Source of the DNA: Lentzea flava | GTDB lineage: Bacteria; Actinomycetota; Actinomycetes; Mycobacteriales; Pseudonocardiaceae | Direction: 5' to 3' | Length of the DNA stretch: 64,000 nt | NCBI RefSeq assembly: GCF_014648475.1 | Contig: NZ_BMRE01000006.1 | Span: 1 to 64,000 of the forward strand | Shown: in pieces, positions 17,819 through 26,134 of the stretch | Numbering within the stretch: position 1 is the first letter of the stretch | How the letters are laid out: each line of letters begins with the position of its first letter | Program-made: the position numbers and the translations under genes | Notes under the pieces: generated by a model | Databases searched by the model: none | What the model saw: the letters and a program-made list of their open reading frames with translations, nothing else | What the model was told of the DNA's origin: nothing

Positions 17819-18373
17819 TTACGGCACTGACCTGCCGCGATCTTCACCGAACGCGACGTCGAGGACGTCCAGGACCGCGACCTGATGGCGACGTTCGTCA
17901 CGTTCACCGTTGGTCCACCGGTGCTCGCCGTCCGCCGTGCACTCCCACTGGGCATCCGTGCCGTCGTCCATCACGAAGCAGCCGCCGAGCGCCACCAGCC
18001 CGGCGTCCCTCGCCGCCATGTTGCGCGCGTTCCACGGGCCGTAGGCGATCGGGACCGCCCGTGCCCCACACCTCGGGCAGCTCTCCTCGACGGGGGCGGC
18101 GAGGTGGGTGCGGAGCGCCAGGCAGGTCTCCTCGTCGAAGGCGACCAGCCGGATCCGGTCGATGATCGCCAGCGAACGGATCGTCATCGCGGCGATCTCC
18201 GCCGCCCGTTCAACCGGGAAGCCTGCGGTGACGACCGGGATCGCGACCTCGTCCCGCTCCTGCTCCTCGGCTGTGAGCAGCGCGTTCACGTAGTAGTCCG
18301 TCAGTGCCCGTTCGTCGGCGACCTCCACCGCGGACGCTGGTCCGTCGTCCATCTCCACTTCGATCAACCCCAT
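17819..18373 (-). CDS. Unrecognised cytoplasmic protein with a CxxC motif
   Basis: A 184-residue acidic protein that I do not recognise. It has a helical first half and, from about residue 100, ESCPRCGARAVPIAYGP followed by GGCFVMDDG and WECTADGEHRW, which could form a small zinc site. ATG 18373 (MGLIEVEMDD) is preferred to a longer frame. It ends 10 bases before dusB starts on the same strand and may share its transcript. Confidence 0.65.
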   Translation of the reverse strand: MGLIEVEMDDGPASAVEVADERALTDYYVNALLTAEEQERDEVAIPVVTAGFPVERAAEIAAMTIRSLAIIDRIRLVAFDEETCLALRTHLAAPVEESCPRCGARAVPIAYGPWNARNMAARDAGLVALGGCFVMDDGTDAQWECTADGEHRWTNGERDERRHQVAVLDVLDVAFGEDRGRSVP

Positions 18374-18486
18374 GGCCGAAGAGTCGCATCGGCTGCCGCT
18401 GCGGCGCAGGCACTTCGGGTAACCCACCGGTGCCCCGATCGGGTGTCAGGGGCTTCTGCCAACATGCCCCTGGAGGTGTCCTAGGC

Positions 18487-19158
18487 GTGGGGGCGGTTCA
18501 ACTGATCAGGTCCGGGTTCGAGCGGTTCTTCGTCGACGGGCCCGTCGGCAAGCCGACCGGTGGTGGCGAACAGCAGGTCGTGGCCGTGCAACAGGTGGGC
18601 GAACTGGCACTGCCGACGGGCAGACTCGTGGCGGCGGACCCGTTCGTCGTGTGGCCGGAGGACGCCGAGGCGTTCACCACGACGGTCGAGCCCGGCACGT
18701 ACCCGGTGTCGGTCTCGCTGGTCTCGTGGGTGGACAGCGACGGCTTCCCCGACCTCCGCCAGGGCTACCGCGTCGCCGCCGCGAAGGTGACGGTGCGGGA
18801 CGAGCCCGCGTACTCGTGGACGCCCGCCGTGCTGCCGGGCCAGCTCGTACCTATGCAGGAGGAGTTCGGCTACGAGGTGAAGTCGAGCACCGGCGCGTTC
18901 TTCGACCTGGCCGCCGCACCCGCCGTCGACCGGCTGGCCGGCGACGACGAGGCGGGCAACTGCGACCTGATCGACGCGCTCGGCAAGGTGGGCGGCGGCC
19001 GCGGTCCCGCCAACGTCACCGACCCGCAGTCCGGGCTGAACGTCGTGGCGTTCTCCACCGGCTGGGGCGACGGCGTCTACCCGACCTGGGTCGGCCGCAA
19101 CACCGCGGGCGACCCGGTCGCGTTCGTCACTGACTTTTTTGTCATCAACCGCGTCTAG
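18487..19158 (+). CDS. DUF4241 family protein
   Basis: A 223-residue protein that resembles the DUF4241 family: LPTGRLVAADPF near the N-terminus, then PGTYPVSVSLV and a C-terminal GWGDGVYPTWVGR. No catalytic role is established for the family, which recurs among polymorphic-toxin immunity proteins. GTG 18487 follows a GGAGG site by 10 bases; the upstream extension of the frame is antisense to the preceding gene. It ends tail to tail with the SodC-like gene, overlapping by four bases. Confidence 0.75.
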   Translation: MGAVQLIRSGFERFFVDGPVGKPTGGGEQQVVAVQQVGELALPTGRLVAADPFVVWPEDAEAFTTTVEPGTYPVSVSLVSWVDSDGFPDLRQGYRVAAAKVTVRDEPAYSWTPAVLPGQLVPMQEEFGYEVKSSTGAFFDLAAAPAVDRLAGDDEAGNCDLIDALGKVGGGRGPANVTDPQSGLNVVAFSTGWGDGVYPTWVGRNTAGDPVAFVTDFFVINRV

Positions 19159-19703
19159 AAAGCCACGTTCACGCACGCCAGGCGCGGTCCTGCCGTCCCG
19201 GCTTCGCCCGGTCCGGTGTGCGTGTGCTCGTTGTGCAGCACGACGGACTGCGCGTGCCGGTCGGTGAACTGCCAGTCCACAGTGGACTTGGTGAAGGCGA
19301 AACCGTGCTTGTCCGTGTGCACGTCGAGCCAGATCTCGTTGCGGGGATTGGCATACGCCGGGTCGACCGACGGCTGCTTCGGGTCCACCACGTTCTGGTA
19401 GTGCGGTCCTGAGTCGGCCGGCGCCGCCCCGCACTTCTTGACGTGCGCGTGCGCCCCGTACGCCCGGTCCGGCAGCAATCCCTTGAGCAGCAACACAACG
19501 GTCGTGCCGCCGTTGGGCGTCGGTACTCCCAGCACGTGCACCTTGGCGCCGGTGGGCACCTTGGCGGCGTCGTACGTGACCGCCTCGGCCGTCGCGCTGT
19601 AGCTCTCGAACTTGGCGGAGGTGTGGGCCACCCTGCTGGGCTCCGCGTGTGCGGTTCCGGTGAACACGAGCCCGGTGGCGACCGCGACTGCGAGTGTCTT
19701 CAT
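19155..19703 (-). CDS. Secreted Cu/Zn superoxide dismutase-like protein
   Basis: A 182-residue exported protein with a signal peptide (AHA cleavage near residue 20) and a SodC-type beta barrel. The copper-site pair is present as AHAHVKKC and a bridging-type His in GPHYQN. Later His residues occur in WLDVHTDKHG and VLHNEHTH. The classical zinc loop HPGD is replaced by a NEIWLDVHTD segment, as in many actinobacterial SodC-like proteins. Copper-only activity, or none, is therefore possible. ATG 19703 gives a clean signal peptide. Confidence 0.78.
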   Translation of the reverse strand: MKTLAVAVATGLVFTGTAHAEPSRVAHTSAKFESYSATAEAVTYDAAKVPTGAKVHVLGVPTPNGGTTVVLLLKGLLPDRAYGAHAHVKKCGAAPADSGPHYQNVVDPKQPSVDPAYANPRNEIWLDVHTDKHGFAFTKSTVDWQFTDRHAQSVVLHNEHTHTGPGEAGTAGPRLACVNVAF

Positions 19704-19794
19704 GACTGTCCTGCTTAGCCCCACCAGCCGCATTCCGCCATTTTTGAGACGGGATCGGCGTTTCAACTGGCCCCTTTCGGGTATGCGTTGTGAC

Positions 19795-20268
19795 GTGAGT
19801 GAAGCCGAGGAATCCGACCAACGCAGACTCGCCCGCAACGTCAACGAGCTGCTGCAGGAACTCCGCGTGGCTCAGGCCGGCGTGCAGATCCTGTTCGGAT
19901 TCCTGCTCTCCATCGCCTTCACCGACAAGTACGCCTCCACCGGCACGTTCGTCCGCACGACGCACATGGTGACGGTGTTCTGCGCGGCACTGGCCGTCGC
20001 CTTCCTCACCGCTCCTGCCGCCTGGCACCGCGTGCTGTTCCGCCAGGGCCGTCGCGAGGACGTCGTGGAGTCCGGCAACACGTTCGCCCTCATCGGCCTC
20101 GGCTTCCTCGCGCTGGCCATGACCGGCACCGTCCTCCTGCTGGCGGAGGTCATCCTCCCGACCTGGGTCGCGGTCGTCGTGGGCGCCTCGGCGCTGATCG
20201 TGTTCGCCGGCCTCTGGTTCGCCTGGCCGTTCTCAACCAAGGGTGCTGAGCACCGCGAGCGCCCCTAG
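19795..20268 (+). CDS. DUF6328 membrane protein
   Basis: A 157-residue membrane protein with a soluble N-terminal helix (RNVNELLQELRVAQAGVQILFGFLLS, given here only as landmarks) and about four membrane segments. The ELRVAQAGVQILFGFLL pattern is typical of the DUF6328 family of small actinobacterial membrane proteins, whose function is unknown. GTG 19795 (VSEAEESD) is preferred; ATG 19783 is an alternative. Its 3' end overlaps the next gene on the other strand by 36 bp. Confidence 0.72.
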   Translation: MSEAEESDQRRLARNVNELLQELRVAQAGVQILFGFLLSIAFTDKYASTGTFVRTTHMVTVFCAALAVAFLTAPAAWHRVLFRQGRREDVVESGNTFALIGLGFLALAMTGTVLLLAEVILPTWVAVVVGASALIVFAGLWFAWPFSTKGAEHRERP

Positions 20269-20928
20269 CCCCGCGGTGACCGGCGCGGCCAGCACCAGCG
20301 CCTTCCTGCTCGGCCGCGGCTGCTCCCGCAGCGTCCTGATCCCCAACGGCACCAGCGCGACGCACAACCCGGCCGTGCCGATGATCGACACCAGCTCGGT
20401 GCCCTTCAACACCCCCAGCGGCAACAGCCCCATGCACGCCAGCGCCACCGCGGGCACCGCCTTCAGCACCCCGCCGAGGTAAGCCCCGATCGCGAGCACG
20501 TACCACCCGAACATGATCGTGAACGACAGGTAGCTGAACAGGTGCAGGTCGCCGTACCCGTCCGCCACCAGCCGCGTGGCCTCCTCCACCCCGCGGTGCC
20601 TGGCCGCGTTGAACGCCGCCTGGTCCACCCCGGCGTGGAACGTCCTGGCGAACAGGCCCACCGTGACCAGCACCCCGCCCCAAGCCGCCCACATCGTCCT
20701 CTTCCGGGCAATCCGCCGGGCCAGCTCGGCCACCGCCGGCCACATCACCACATGTCCGGCCAGAAACGCCGTGTACGCCGCCGTCATCAACGCCGGATGC
20801 TCGGCGGCCGCCTTCAGCTGGTCCGGGAAGAAGAAGTGGTACGGCGACCTCAGCAACGTGCCGACCAGCAGCAACACCGGCCCGGCGACCAGCGCCACGC
20901 CTGCGACCCACCCGTTCGGAAACCTCAT
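20233..20928 (-). CDS. Integral membrane protein, unknown function
   Basis: A 231-residue protein with about six membrane segments, including GVALVAGPVLLLVGTLL near the N-terminus and VTAGLGALAVLSTLG at the end. HAGVDQAAFNAA and a PYHFFFPDQLK segment lie in loops. I cannot name a family with confidence. It has an upstream 16-bp palindrome and is divergent from an MFS exporter gene. Confidence 0.7.
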   Translation of the reverse strand: MRFPNGWVAGVALVAGPVLLLVGTLLRSPYHFFFPDQLKAAAEHPALMTAAYTAFLAGHVVMWPAVAELARRIARKRTMWAAWGGVLVTVGLFARTFHAGVDQAAFNAARHRGVEEATRLVADGYGDLHLFSYLSFTIMFGWYVLAIGAYLGGVLKAVPAVALACMGLLPLGVLKGTELVSIIGTAGLCVALVPLGIRTLREQPRPSRKALVLAAPVTAGLGALAVLSTLG

Positions 20929-20963
20929 GACGTTCACGCTGCCAGCGCGAACGCGCACCCGGA

Positions 20964-20979
20964 TCGGACCACGGTCCGA
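20964..20979. promoter_or_regulatory. 16-bp palindrome, likely repressor operator
   Basis: TCGGACC and GGTCCGA flank 2 bp in perfect symmetry, 36 bp before the start of the minus-strand membrane protein and within the 300-bp divergent region shared with the MFS gene. Size and symmetry fit a TetR-type operator. No TetR gene is adjacent. The rest of 20929-21228 holds no gene I can support. Confidence 0.4.
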
Positions 20980-21228
20980 CTCGCCATGGCTTCGTGAATC
21001 TTTCCGTCGGCCATGTCGATTCGCGCCCGTGCCGTTCGACGAGTGGGTAGACGGACAGGGACCCGATCCGCCGACGGCGAAAATCGGGTGGAACGAACGG
21101 CGCGATGCGGAACACTCGGGCACACCGATGAGTTCCGCCCCGCCCGCCGGTCTCCACCGGTGTCACGAAGAACGTCGACATCGGCGGCCTTGGCCGCGAC
21201 TGTGCCAGAAACCTAGTGAGGTCCTGAC

Positions 21229-22671
21229 ATGCCTGCTGCGATCCAAGACCGCCCGACCGCGGAGAAGCGCCGAACACCGCTGGTGGTGCGCCTGCTGGTG
21301 CTGGCCACGTTCGTGGTCATCCTCAACGAGACGCTCATGATCAACGCGATCCCGCGGTTGATGGAGTCGTTGCACGTCACCGAGCAGGCAGCGCAGTGGG
21401 TCTCCACCGCCTTCATGCTCACCATGGCCGCTGTGATCCCGATCACCGGCTGGTTCCTGCAGCGCGTCACCACGCGCCAGGGCTATGCCATCGCGATGGG
21501 CGTCTTCCTCACCGGAACCGCCCTGTCCGCCGCCGCACCGTCCTTCGCGGTGCTGCTGCTGGGCCGCATCGTGCAGGCTGCGGGCACGGCCGTGATGATG
21601 CCGCTGTTGATGACCACGCTGATGACCGTCGTGCCAGAAGAGGACCGCGGCCGAGTCATGGGCAACGTGACCCTGTCGATCTCGGTGGCCCCCGCCCTGG
21701 GCCCGGCCGTCTCCGGCCTGATCCTGCAACTGGGCTCCTGGCGCCTGCTGTTCGTGGCCGTCCTGCCGATCGCCGGCGTCGTGACCTACTTCGGCCTCCG
21801 CCAGATGAGCAACATCGGCGAACCCCAGGTGAGCAGCATCGACTGGCTGAGCGCGGCCCTGGCGACCCTGGGCTTCGGTGGCCTGGTCTACGGCCTGAGC
21901 CTCTTCGGCGAGGGCGACGCCAACCTGGGCCCGACCATCGGCATCGTCGTGGCCGGCGCCGCCGTCATCGCGATCTTCGTGCTCCGCCAGCTCAAATTGC
22001 AACGCACCGGCGCCCCGCTGATGGACCTCCGCACCCTGGGCGTCCGCACCTACGCGCTGTCGCTCGCCCTCATGTGCATCGCCTTCCTGGCGATGATGGG
22101 TTCGATGATCCTGCTGCCCCTCTACCTGCAGAACCTGCGCGGCCTGACCCCGCTGCAAACGGGCCTGCTCCTCATGCCGGGCGGCCTGGCGATGGGCCTG
22201 CTGGGCCCCACCGTGGGCAAGCTCTACGACCGCATCGGCGGCCGCCCGCTCATCCTGCCCGGCTCGATCGGCATCGTGCTCTCCCTGGCCGGCTTCACCC
22301 AGGTCTCGACCACCATGCCGTACTGGCAGATCCTGGCCCTGCACGCCCTCCTGATGGTGAGCCTGGCAGCAACCTTCACCCCGATCTTCACCCTCGGCAT
22401 GGGCTCCTTGCCGCCGCACATGTACCCCCACGGCAGCTCGATCCTGGGCACGCTCCAGCAGGTGGCCGCAGCCCTCGGCACCGCCCTGGTGGTCACCGTG
22501 ATGTCGGCCCGCGCGGGCCAACTGGTCACCGACGGCGCCACCACCGCCGCGGCCCAGCTGAGCGGCATGAAGCTGGCCTTCGTGGTCGCCACCGCACTCG
22601 CCGCGGTCACGATCGTCGTGGCGGCCCTGTTGCCGAGCCGGACCTCCGGGACGGCACCCGCCGCCCACTGA
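21229..22671 (+). CDS. DHA2-type MFS drug exporter
   Basis: A 480-residue major facilitator of the DHA2 (EmrB/QacA, 14-segment) type, likely a proton-driven exporter of drugs or metabolites. Motifs include LLGRIVQAAGTAVMMPL (motif between segments 4 and 5), APALGPAVSGLI (antiporter motif C) and GPTVGKLYDRIGGRPL (a motif A-like loop). ATG 21229 follows an AGTGAGG stretch. The substrate is not predictable. A strong terminator follows 23 bp after the stop. Confidence 0.88.
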   Translation: MPAAIQDRPTAEKRRTPLVVRLLVLATFVVILNETLMINAIPRLMESLHVTEQAAQWVSTAFMLTMAAVIPITGWFLQRVTTRQGYAIAMGVFLTGTALSAAAPSFAVLLLGRIVQAAGTAVMMPLLMTTLMTVVPEEDRGRVMGNVTLSISVAPALGPAVSGLILQLGSWRLLFVAVLPIAGVVTYFGLRQMSNIGEPQVSSIDWLSAALATLGFGGLVYGLSLFGEGDANLGPTIGIVVAGAAVIAIFVLRQLKLQRTGAPLMDLRTLGVRTYALSLALMCIAFLAMMGSMILLPLYLQNLRGLTPLQTGLLLMPGGLAMGLLGPTVGKLYDRIGGRPLILPGSIGIVLSLAGFTQVSTTMPYWQILALHALLMVSLAATFTPIFTLGMGSLPPHMYPHGSSILGTLQQVAAALGTALVVTVMSARAGQLVTDGATTAAAQLSGMKLAFVVATALAAVTIVVAALLPSRTSGTAPAAH

Positions 22672-22693
22672 GCCACCGCTCGCCGAACGAGAC

Positions 22694-22722
22694 AACCCCC
22701 AGGTCGCCGACCTGGGGGTTTT
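22694..22722 (+). terminator. Strong terminator after the MFS gene
   Basis: A 12-bp perfect stem AACCCCCAGGTC/GACCTGGGGGTT with a 3-nt loop is followed by TTTTC. It lies between the MFS gene and the oppositely directed 107-residue gene and can serve both strands. Confidence 0.9.
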
Positions 22723-22746
22723 CTGTCGGACGGGCTGATCGACCCC

Positions 22747-23070
22747 CTAGAAAAGGGTGTCGAACGCGGCCGCCAGATCCTTCATCTTCTCGCCGAGGCC
22801 GCGATCGGTGAGCTTCTCCAGCAGATGGTTCGTGACATCCCTGCGTGGCTGCGGTCTGTGCGCCTCGGCTCGCAGGTCGTCGACAGCCTCGATGGTCGAC
22901 GTCGGCACCTGCGCGGCGTTCAGCTCCTCGCGCAACTCGTCGAGCAGCCGCACCACCGCGGCCACGTCCCGGAGCTGTCCGATGTGGACGTTCCCGGTCC
23001 TGGCCTTGCCGCTGGTGCCGATGTTGCTGCCGATCACCGGTCCCTTGATCTCGAAGTTCTTGTCCTTCAT
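22747..23070 (-). CDS. 107-residue protein with an N-terminal GPVIGSNI/KARTGNV motif
   Basis: I do not recognise this family. Residues 8-30 carry the motif KGPVIGSNIGTSGKARTGN, which also closes the C-terminus of the upstream membrane protein (there TGPVISSNIATVGKARTGN). The rest is helical (QLRDVAAVVRLLDELREELN onward), possibly a coiled coil. Its start overlaps the stop of that upstream gene (ATGA), so the two are made together. The shared motif suggests homotypic interaction between the two proteins; amyloid-like signalling motifs of bacterial conflict systems look similar. This is inference. Confidence 0.7.
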   Translation of the reverse strand: MKDKNFEIKGPVIGSNIGTSGKARTGNVHIGQLRDVAAVVRLLDELREELNAAQVPTSTIEAVDDLRAEAHRPQPRRDVTNHLLEKLTDRGLGEKMKDLAAAFDTLF

Positions 23071-24803
23071 GACTTCCTGCCCTTGACGACCTTGACGTTG
23101 CCGGTCCTGGCCTTGCCGACCGTGGCGATGTTGCTCGAGATCACCGGGCCCGTGATGTGCACGTTGTTGGTGGTCACCTGCGAGGCCTGTTCCATGAACT
23201 CGGTGACCGAGATGCCCTTGCTCTCCAGGAACTCGCCGATCGTGCGGAGCAGCCGTGACTCCAGCACCTTGATGTAGCGTTCGACGTCGGTGAGCTGGAA
23301 GTAGTTGTCGACGTTGTCCTCCGCGACGAGCTCACGCAGGCTGACCATCGCGCCGTACTTGTCCGGCAGAAACGTCCCAGCCGGCTGGTCCATCGGTGCC
23401 ATCCACATGACGGCGGAGGCGAACCGCCTGGGCAAGGTCGCGGGGAACCTCAGCAGGTCCGCGACCGCCTCGCCGAGCGGGCGCAACGAGTGCGGCGACC
23501 AGGTGTCGATCTCCCGGTGCTTCGCGTCGATGGGATACAGCACGCTGGGTGTCCACTCGACGTAGAGCAGCTCGTCGTCGAGCCCGAACGTGAGATGCGC
23601 GGAGATCACGACGTCGCGGTCCCAGGTCTCGACCTGGAAGGCGCGGAAGTAGCGCATCCACTCGCGCGGCCTGGTCACCAGATCGTCCACAACGGACTTG
23701 TCGGCGGTGCGTACCGGTGCCTTGTCCTTGTCCGGCAACACGATCGCGGTCTCCGCGTCGCCGAGGTGGTCGATCAACTCCACGGCGGAGACCACGACGC
23801 GGTCGGACGTGGTGAGGTCGCGCAGCCGGTGACCAGGTGACAACGACGCTGATCGACCGGTCTTGAGCAGGTCGTTCGTGACGTGCTCGTAGATCTCGGG
23901 CAGCGTGAAGCCGAGCATCGTCGCCGGCTCGCCGTCATCGTCGTGAGCGGGTTTGAGCGGGAGCGCCATCGACCACGGTTCGAACATCCTCCCCGCACCC
24001 ACGAACGGCCGATAGTCCCGGTACACCGTCACCCGCGCCTTGCCCTCGTCGTCCGGTGGCTGTTCGCGCTCCTCGACCGGGTACCGCGCCAGCGCGTCGG
24101 CGTAGATCTGGTGCCCGAGCTGCCGGAACTTCCACTCGTTCTGCCACAGCTCCTCGCCGGGGCTGGTGCGGAACCTGTTGCGCCGGAAGCTCTTCGTGAG
24201 CAGCAGCCACACGATGATCCGGTCGGCCAGCAGCACGCCGAAGATCAGCGCTACCGCGATGAACGCGACCACGATCTCGGCGTCGTCGCTCGACGACTCG
24301 TATGAGGGGTACGAGGGGTATGAACCGTACCGGCTGCTGCCTTCGAACTCGGACCCCGCCTTGAACGTCACGACGGCCAGTGCGAGCAGACCGCCGATCG
24401 CGCCGACGATGATCGGCGCGCGACCGGTGGGTGTGGCGAGCTGCCGGACCACGGGCCGGATGCGGAACCCGGCGCTCGCGGCCGCCAGTGGCACCGCGAT
24501 CAGCAGCCACGGCCCGAGAGCGGCCACGCTCGCGGTGAGCAGCAGCACGAGCGTCAACAGCAGCAGCACGGCGTCGCGAAGTTTGCGCCGCATCCGCCCG
24601 GCCACCGCCTCACGCAGCACCGCGCCCGTGTTGACGCCGGGTGACTGTGGAATCGACCGCGTCTTCTCCACCAGGTACTCGCGAATGGCAGCGTCCGCGA
24701 ACTGCTCGTCGCGGTGCGCGGCCCCGCAGAGGAAGCGGGTCGTGTCGTCACGCAACTTCGGAGAATCGACCCCCGGAGCCGTCGCGGGAGATGACATTGT
24801 CAT
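23067..24803 (-). CDS. Large membrane protein ending in the KARTGNV motif
   Basis: A 578-residue protein of unknown family. A cytoplasmic N-terminus (about 1-75) precedes four membrane segments (roughly 78-98, 99-118, 128-148 and 178-205, with a Ser/Tyr-rich loop SRYGSYPSYPSYESSS between the last two). A large soluble domain follows (210-540) with several Trp-rich blocks (WRYF-like WMRYFRAFQVETWDRD). The last 40 residues hold VTTNNVHITGPVISSNI and KARTGNVKV. GTG 24809 and ATG 24797 are other possible starts. It sits between an exported protein gene and the 107-residue gene in one operon. Confidence 0.7.
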   Translation of the reverse strand: MTMSSPATAPGVDSPKLRDDTTRFLCGAAHRDEQFADAAIREYLVEKTRSIPQSPGVNTGAVLREAVAGRMRRKLRDAVLLLLTLVLLLTASVAALGPWLLIAVPLAAASAGFRIRPVVRQLATPTGRAPIIVGAIGGLLALAVVTFKAGSEFEGSSRYGSYPSYPSYESSSDDAEIVVAFIAVALIFGVLLADRIIVWLLLTKSFRRNRFRTSPGEELWQNEWKFRQLGHQIYADALARYPVEEREQPPDDEGKARVTVYRDYRPFVGAGRMFEPWSMALPLKPAHDDDGEPATMLGFTLPEIYEHVTNDLLKTGRSASLSPGHRLRDLTTSDRVVVSAVELIDHLGDAETAIVLPDKDKAPVRTADKSVVDDLVTRPREWMRYFRAFQVETWDRDVVISAHLTFGLDDELLYVEWTPSVLYPIDAKHREIDTWSPHSLRPLGEAVADLLRFPATLPRRFASAVMWMAPMDQPAGTFLPDKYGAMVSLRELVAEDNVDNYFQLTDVERYIKVLESRLLRTIGEFLESKGISVTEFMEQASQVTTNNVHITGPVISSNIATVGKARTGNVKVVKGRKS

Positions 24804-24815
24804 GTCCACTTTCTG

Positions 24816-25475
24816 TCATGGTTTCGCGTGAGTTGTCATCAAACTGAGCATCTTTTCCGCCTGTGCCCGGCCGGAAGGGGGTGAGACAACGAACAGAACA
24901 TATTCGACGCCGTTGGCCTCCCACCAGGCTCCGGTGCAGAACTGGGCGACTCCGTTCGGTGCGGTGGTGTAGCTCCACTTCACGCTGGGATAGCCGCGCA
25001 GCGTCGTGTCGCGCAGGCTTTCCATCGAATACGAGTTCTTGCCGGTCTTGGCCTCGTGAGCAGCGCTGATGCGCTGGAACAGGGACAGCTGTGGATTTTC
25101 CGGCGGCGCACCGCCGAACCGCAGCTCGAAGCCGGGCCAGGCGCTGCTGCGAGCGATCTGCACCGTCGCCACGTCTCCCTGGCTGACGGTCCAGCTGTTC
25201 GGTATGGCCGTGACCAGCCCAGATGGACCGGACACGAGCCGGTAGTCGACGGCCTCGGTCGTTGTGGTGGTGGTTCTGGTGGTCCTGGTGGTTCGGGTGG
25301 TGACCGTGGGCCATGCAGTGGTTCTGTTGTAGTCGTTGTTGTAGTCGTTGGGCGTGTTCAGCGCTCGCGGCTCCTGTTTCTGTGTCGTCACCAACGCGGT
25401 ACCGATCAGTATCGAAACAACGAGGTATCCCGACGCAGAAGCCAGTGCGAGCGAACGCGAGCTGAGTTTTTTCAT
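24816..25475 (-). CDS. Exported or membrane-anchored protein with a Thr-rich linker
   Basis: A 219-residue protein with an N-terminal signal anchor (about 10-30), a polar Asn/Asp region, a low-complexity Thr/Arg linker (52-74: TRTTRTTRTTTTTT) and a globular extracytoplasmic domain (about 76-219) with one Cys (AQFCTGAWW). No family is recognised, but the domain resembles small secreted lipoprotein-like domains of actinobacteria. It is the first gene of the operon that includes the large membrane protein, and is divergent from the TIR operon. Confidence 0.7.
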   Translation of the reverse strand: MKKLSSRSLALASASGYLVVSILIGTALVTTQKQEPRALNTPNDYNNDYNRTTAWPTVTTRTTRTTRTTTTTTEAVDYRLVSGPSGLVTAIPNSWTVSQGDVATVQIARSSAWPGFELRFGGAPPENPQLSLFQRISAAHEAKTGKNSYSMESLRDTTLRGYPSVKWSYTTAPNGVAQFCTGAWWEANGVEYVLFVVSPPSGRAQAEKMLSLMTTHAKP

Positions 25476-25487
25476 GGGGCATCCTCC

Positions 25488-25518
25488 GCGTTCTGGCAGA
25501 ATAACCGCACCAGAACGC
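25488..25518. promoter_or_regulatory. Inverted repeat in the divergent promoter of the TIR cluster
   Basis: GCGTTCTGG (25488-25496) and CCAGAACGC (25510-25518) form a perfect 9-bp inverted repeat with a 13-nt spacer, in the 68 bp between the two divergent operons. It is placed to control both. CTGGCAGAA also repeats directly nearby. Confidence 0.45.
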
Positions 25519-25543
25519 TTCCTGGCAGAAGTCGGGTGATCGA

Positions 25544-26134
25544 GTGGATGTCAATGCGCCGAATGAGTGTCAAGAAGTGACCGATGGGCAAATCACGCGC
25601 CTGCTCAGCACCGACGACCCGCGCTCGCGTGCGCACGAGCTGTTGGCGGTCATTTCGGCGGCGGGTGTGACCGACGAACACATCGCTGCACTGGAAGAAC
25701 TTCCGGATGCGAAGGAACACCTGGCAGTGGCGCTGGCACTTCGTTCGGTCTCACTGCGCAGCCTGACCCACGACGGCAAGCTGGTGATGGTCGAACGGGC
25801 TCAGGTGGACGGCTGCGAGCGCATCGCCACCCGGATGTTGGAGCTGGACCCGCCGGACGAGCTGCGAACCTTCGCCCTCGACCTGCAGCGGGAGGTGGCG
25901 TCGAGCCGCGAGTGGACGTGGGAGCCACGCGGCATGCCAGTGCTGGTGCTGTTGATCGTCCTCTGTGCCCTGCTGGTCCTGTTCGGTGGCGGCCTGGCGT
26001 CGATCACGATGGTGGCAGTCGGCTCAGCAGGCGGTGCCGCGCTCCTCTACGCGTTGGTGATCCGCCAACGCAAGCAACGCTGGAGCCAGCTGGCCGACGA
26101 GGCGGCCCCGCTGCTGTCGAGGGTGGGCCGATGA
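25544..26134 (+). CDS. Membrane protein preceding the TIR gene
   Basis: A 196-residue protein of unknown family with an alpha-helical, HEAT- or EAD-like soluble N-terminus (about 1-125) and two membrane segments (roughly 130-150 and 153-172). A basic tail (RQRKQRWSQ) follows. GTG 25544 (VDVNAPNE) is used. Its stop overlaps the start of the TIR gene (ATGA), so production of the two proteins is coupled. It could anchor, regulate or be a partner of the TIR protein. Confidence 0.7.
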   Translation: MDVNAPNECQEVTDGQITRLLSTDDPRSRAHELLAVISAAGVTDEHIAALEELPDAKEHLAVALALRSVSLRSLTHDGKLVMVERAQVDGCERIATRMLELDPPDELRTFALDLQREVASSREWTWEPRGMPVLVLLIVLCALLVLFGGGLASITMVAVGSAGGAALLYALVIRQRKQRWSQLADEAAPLLSRVGR

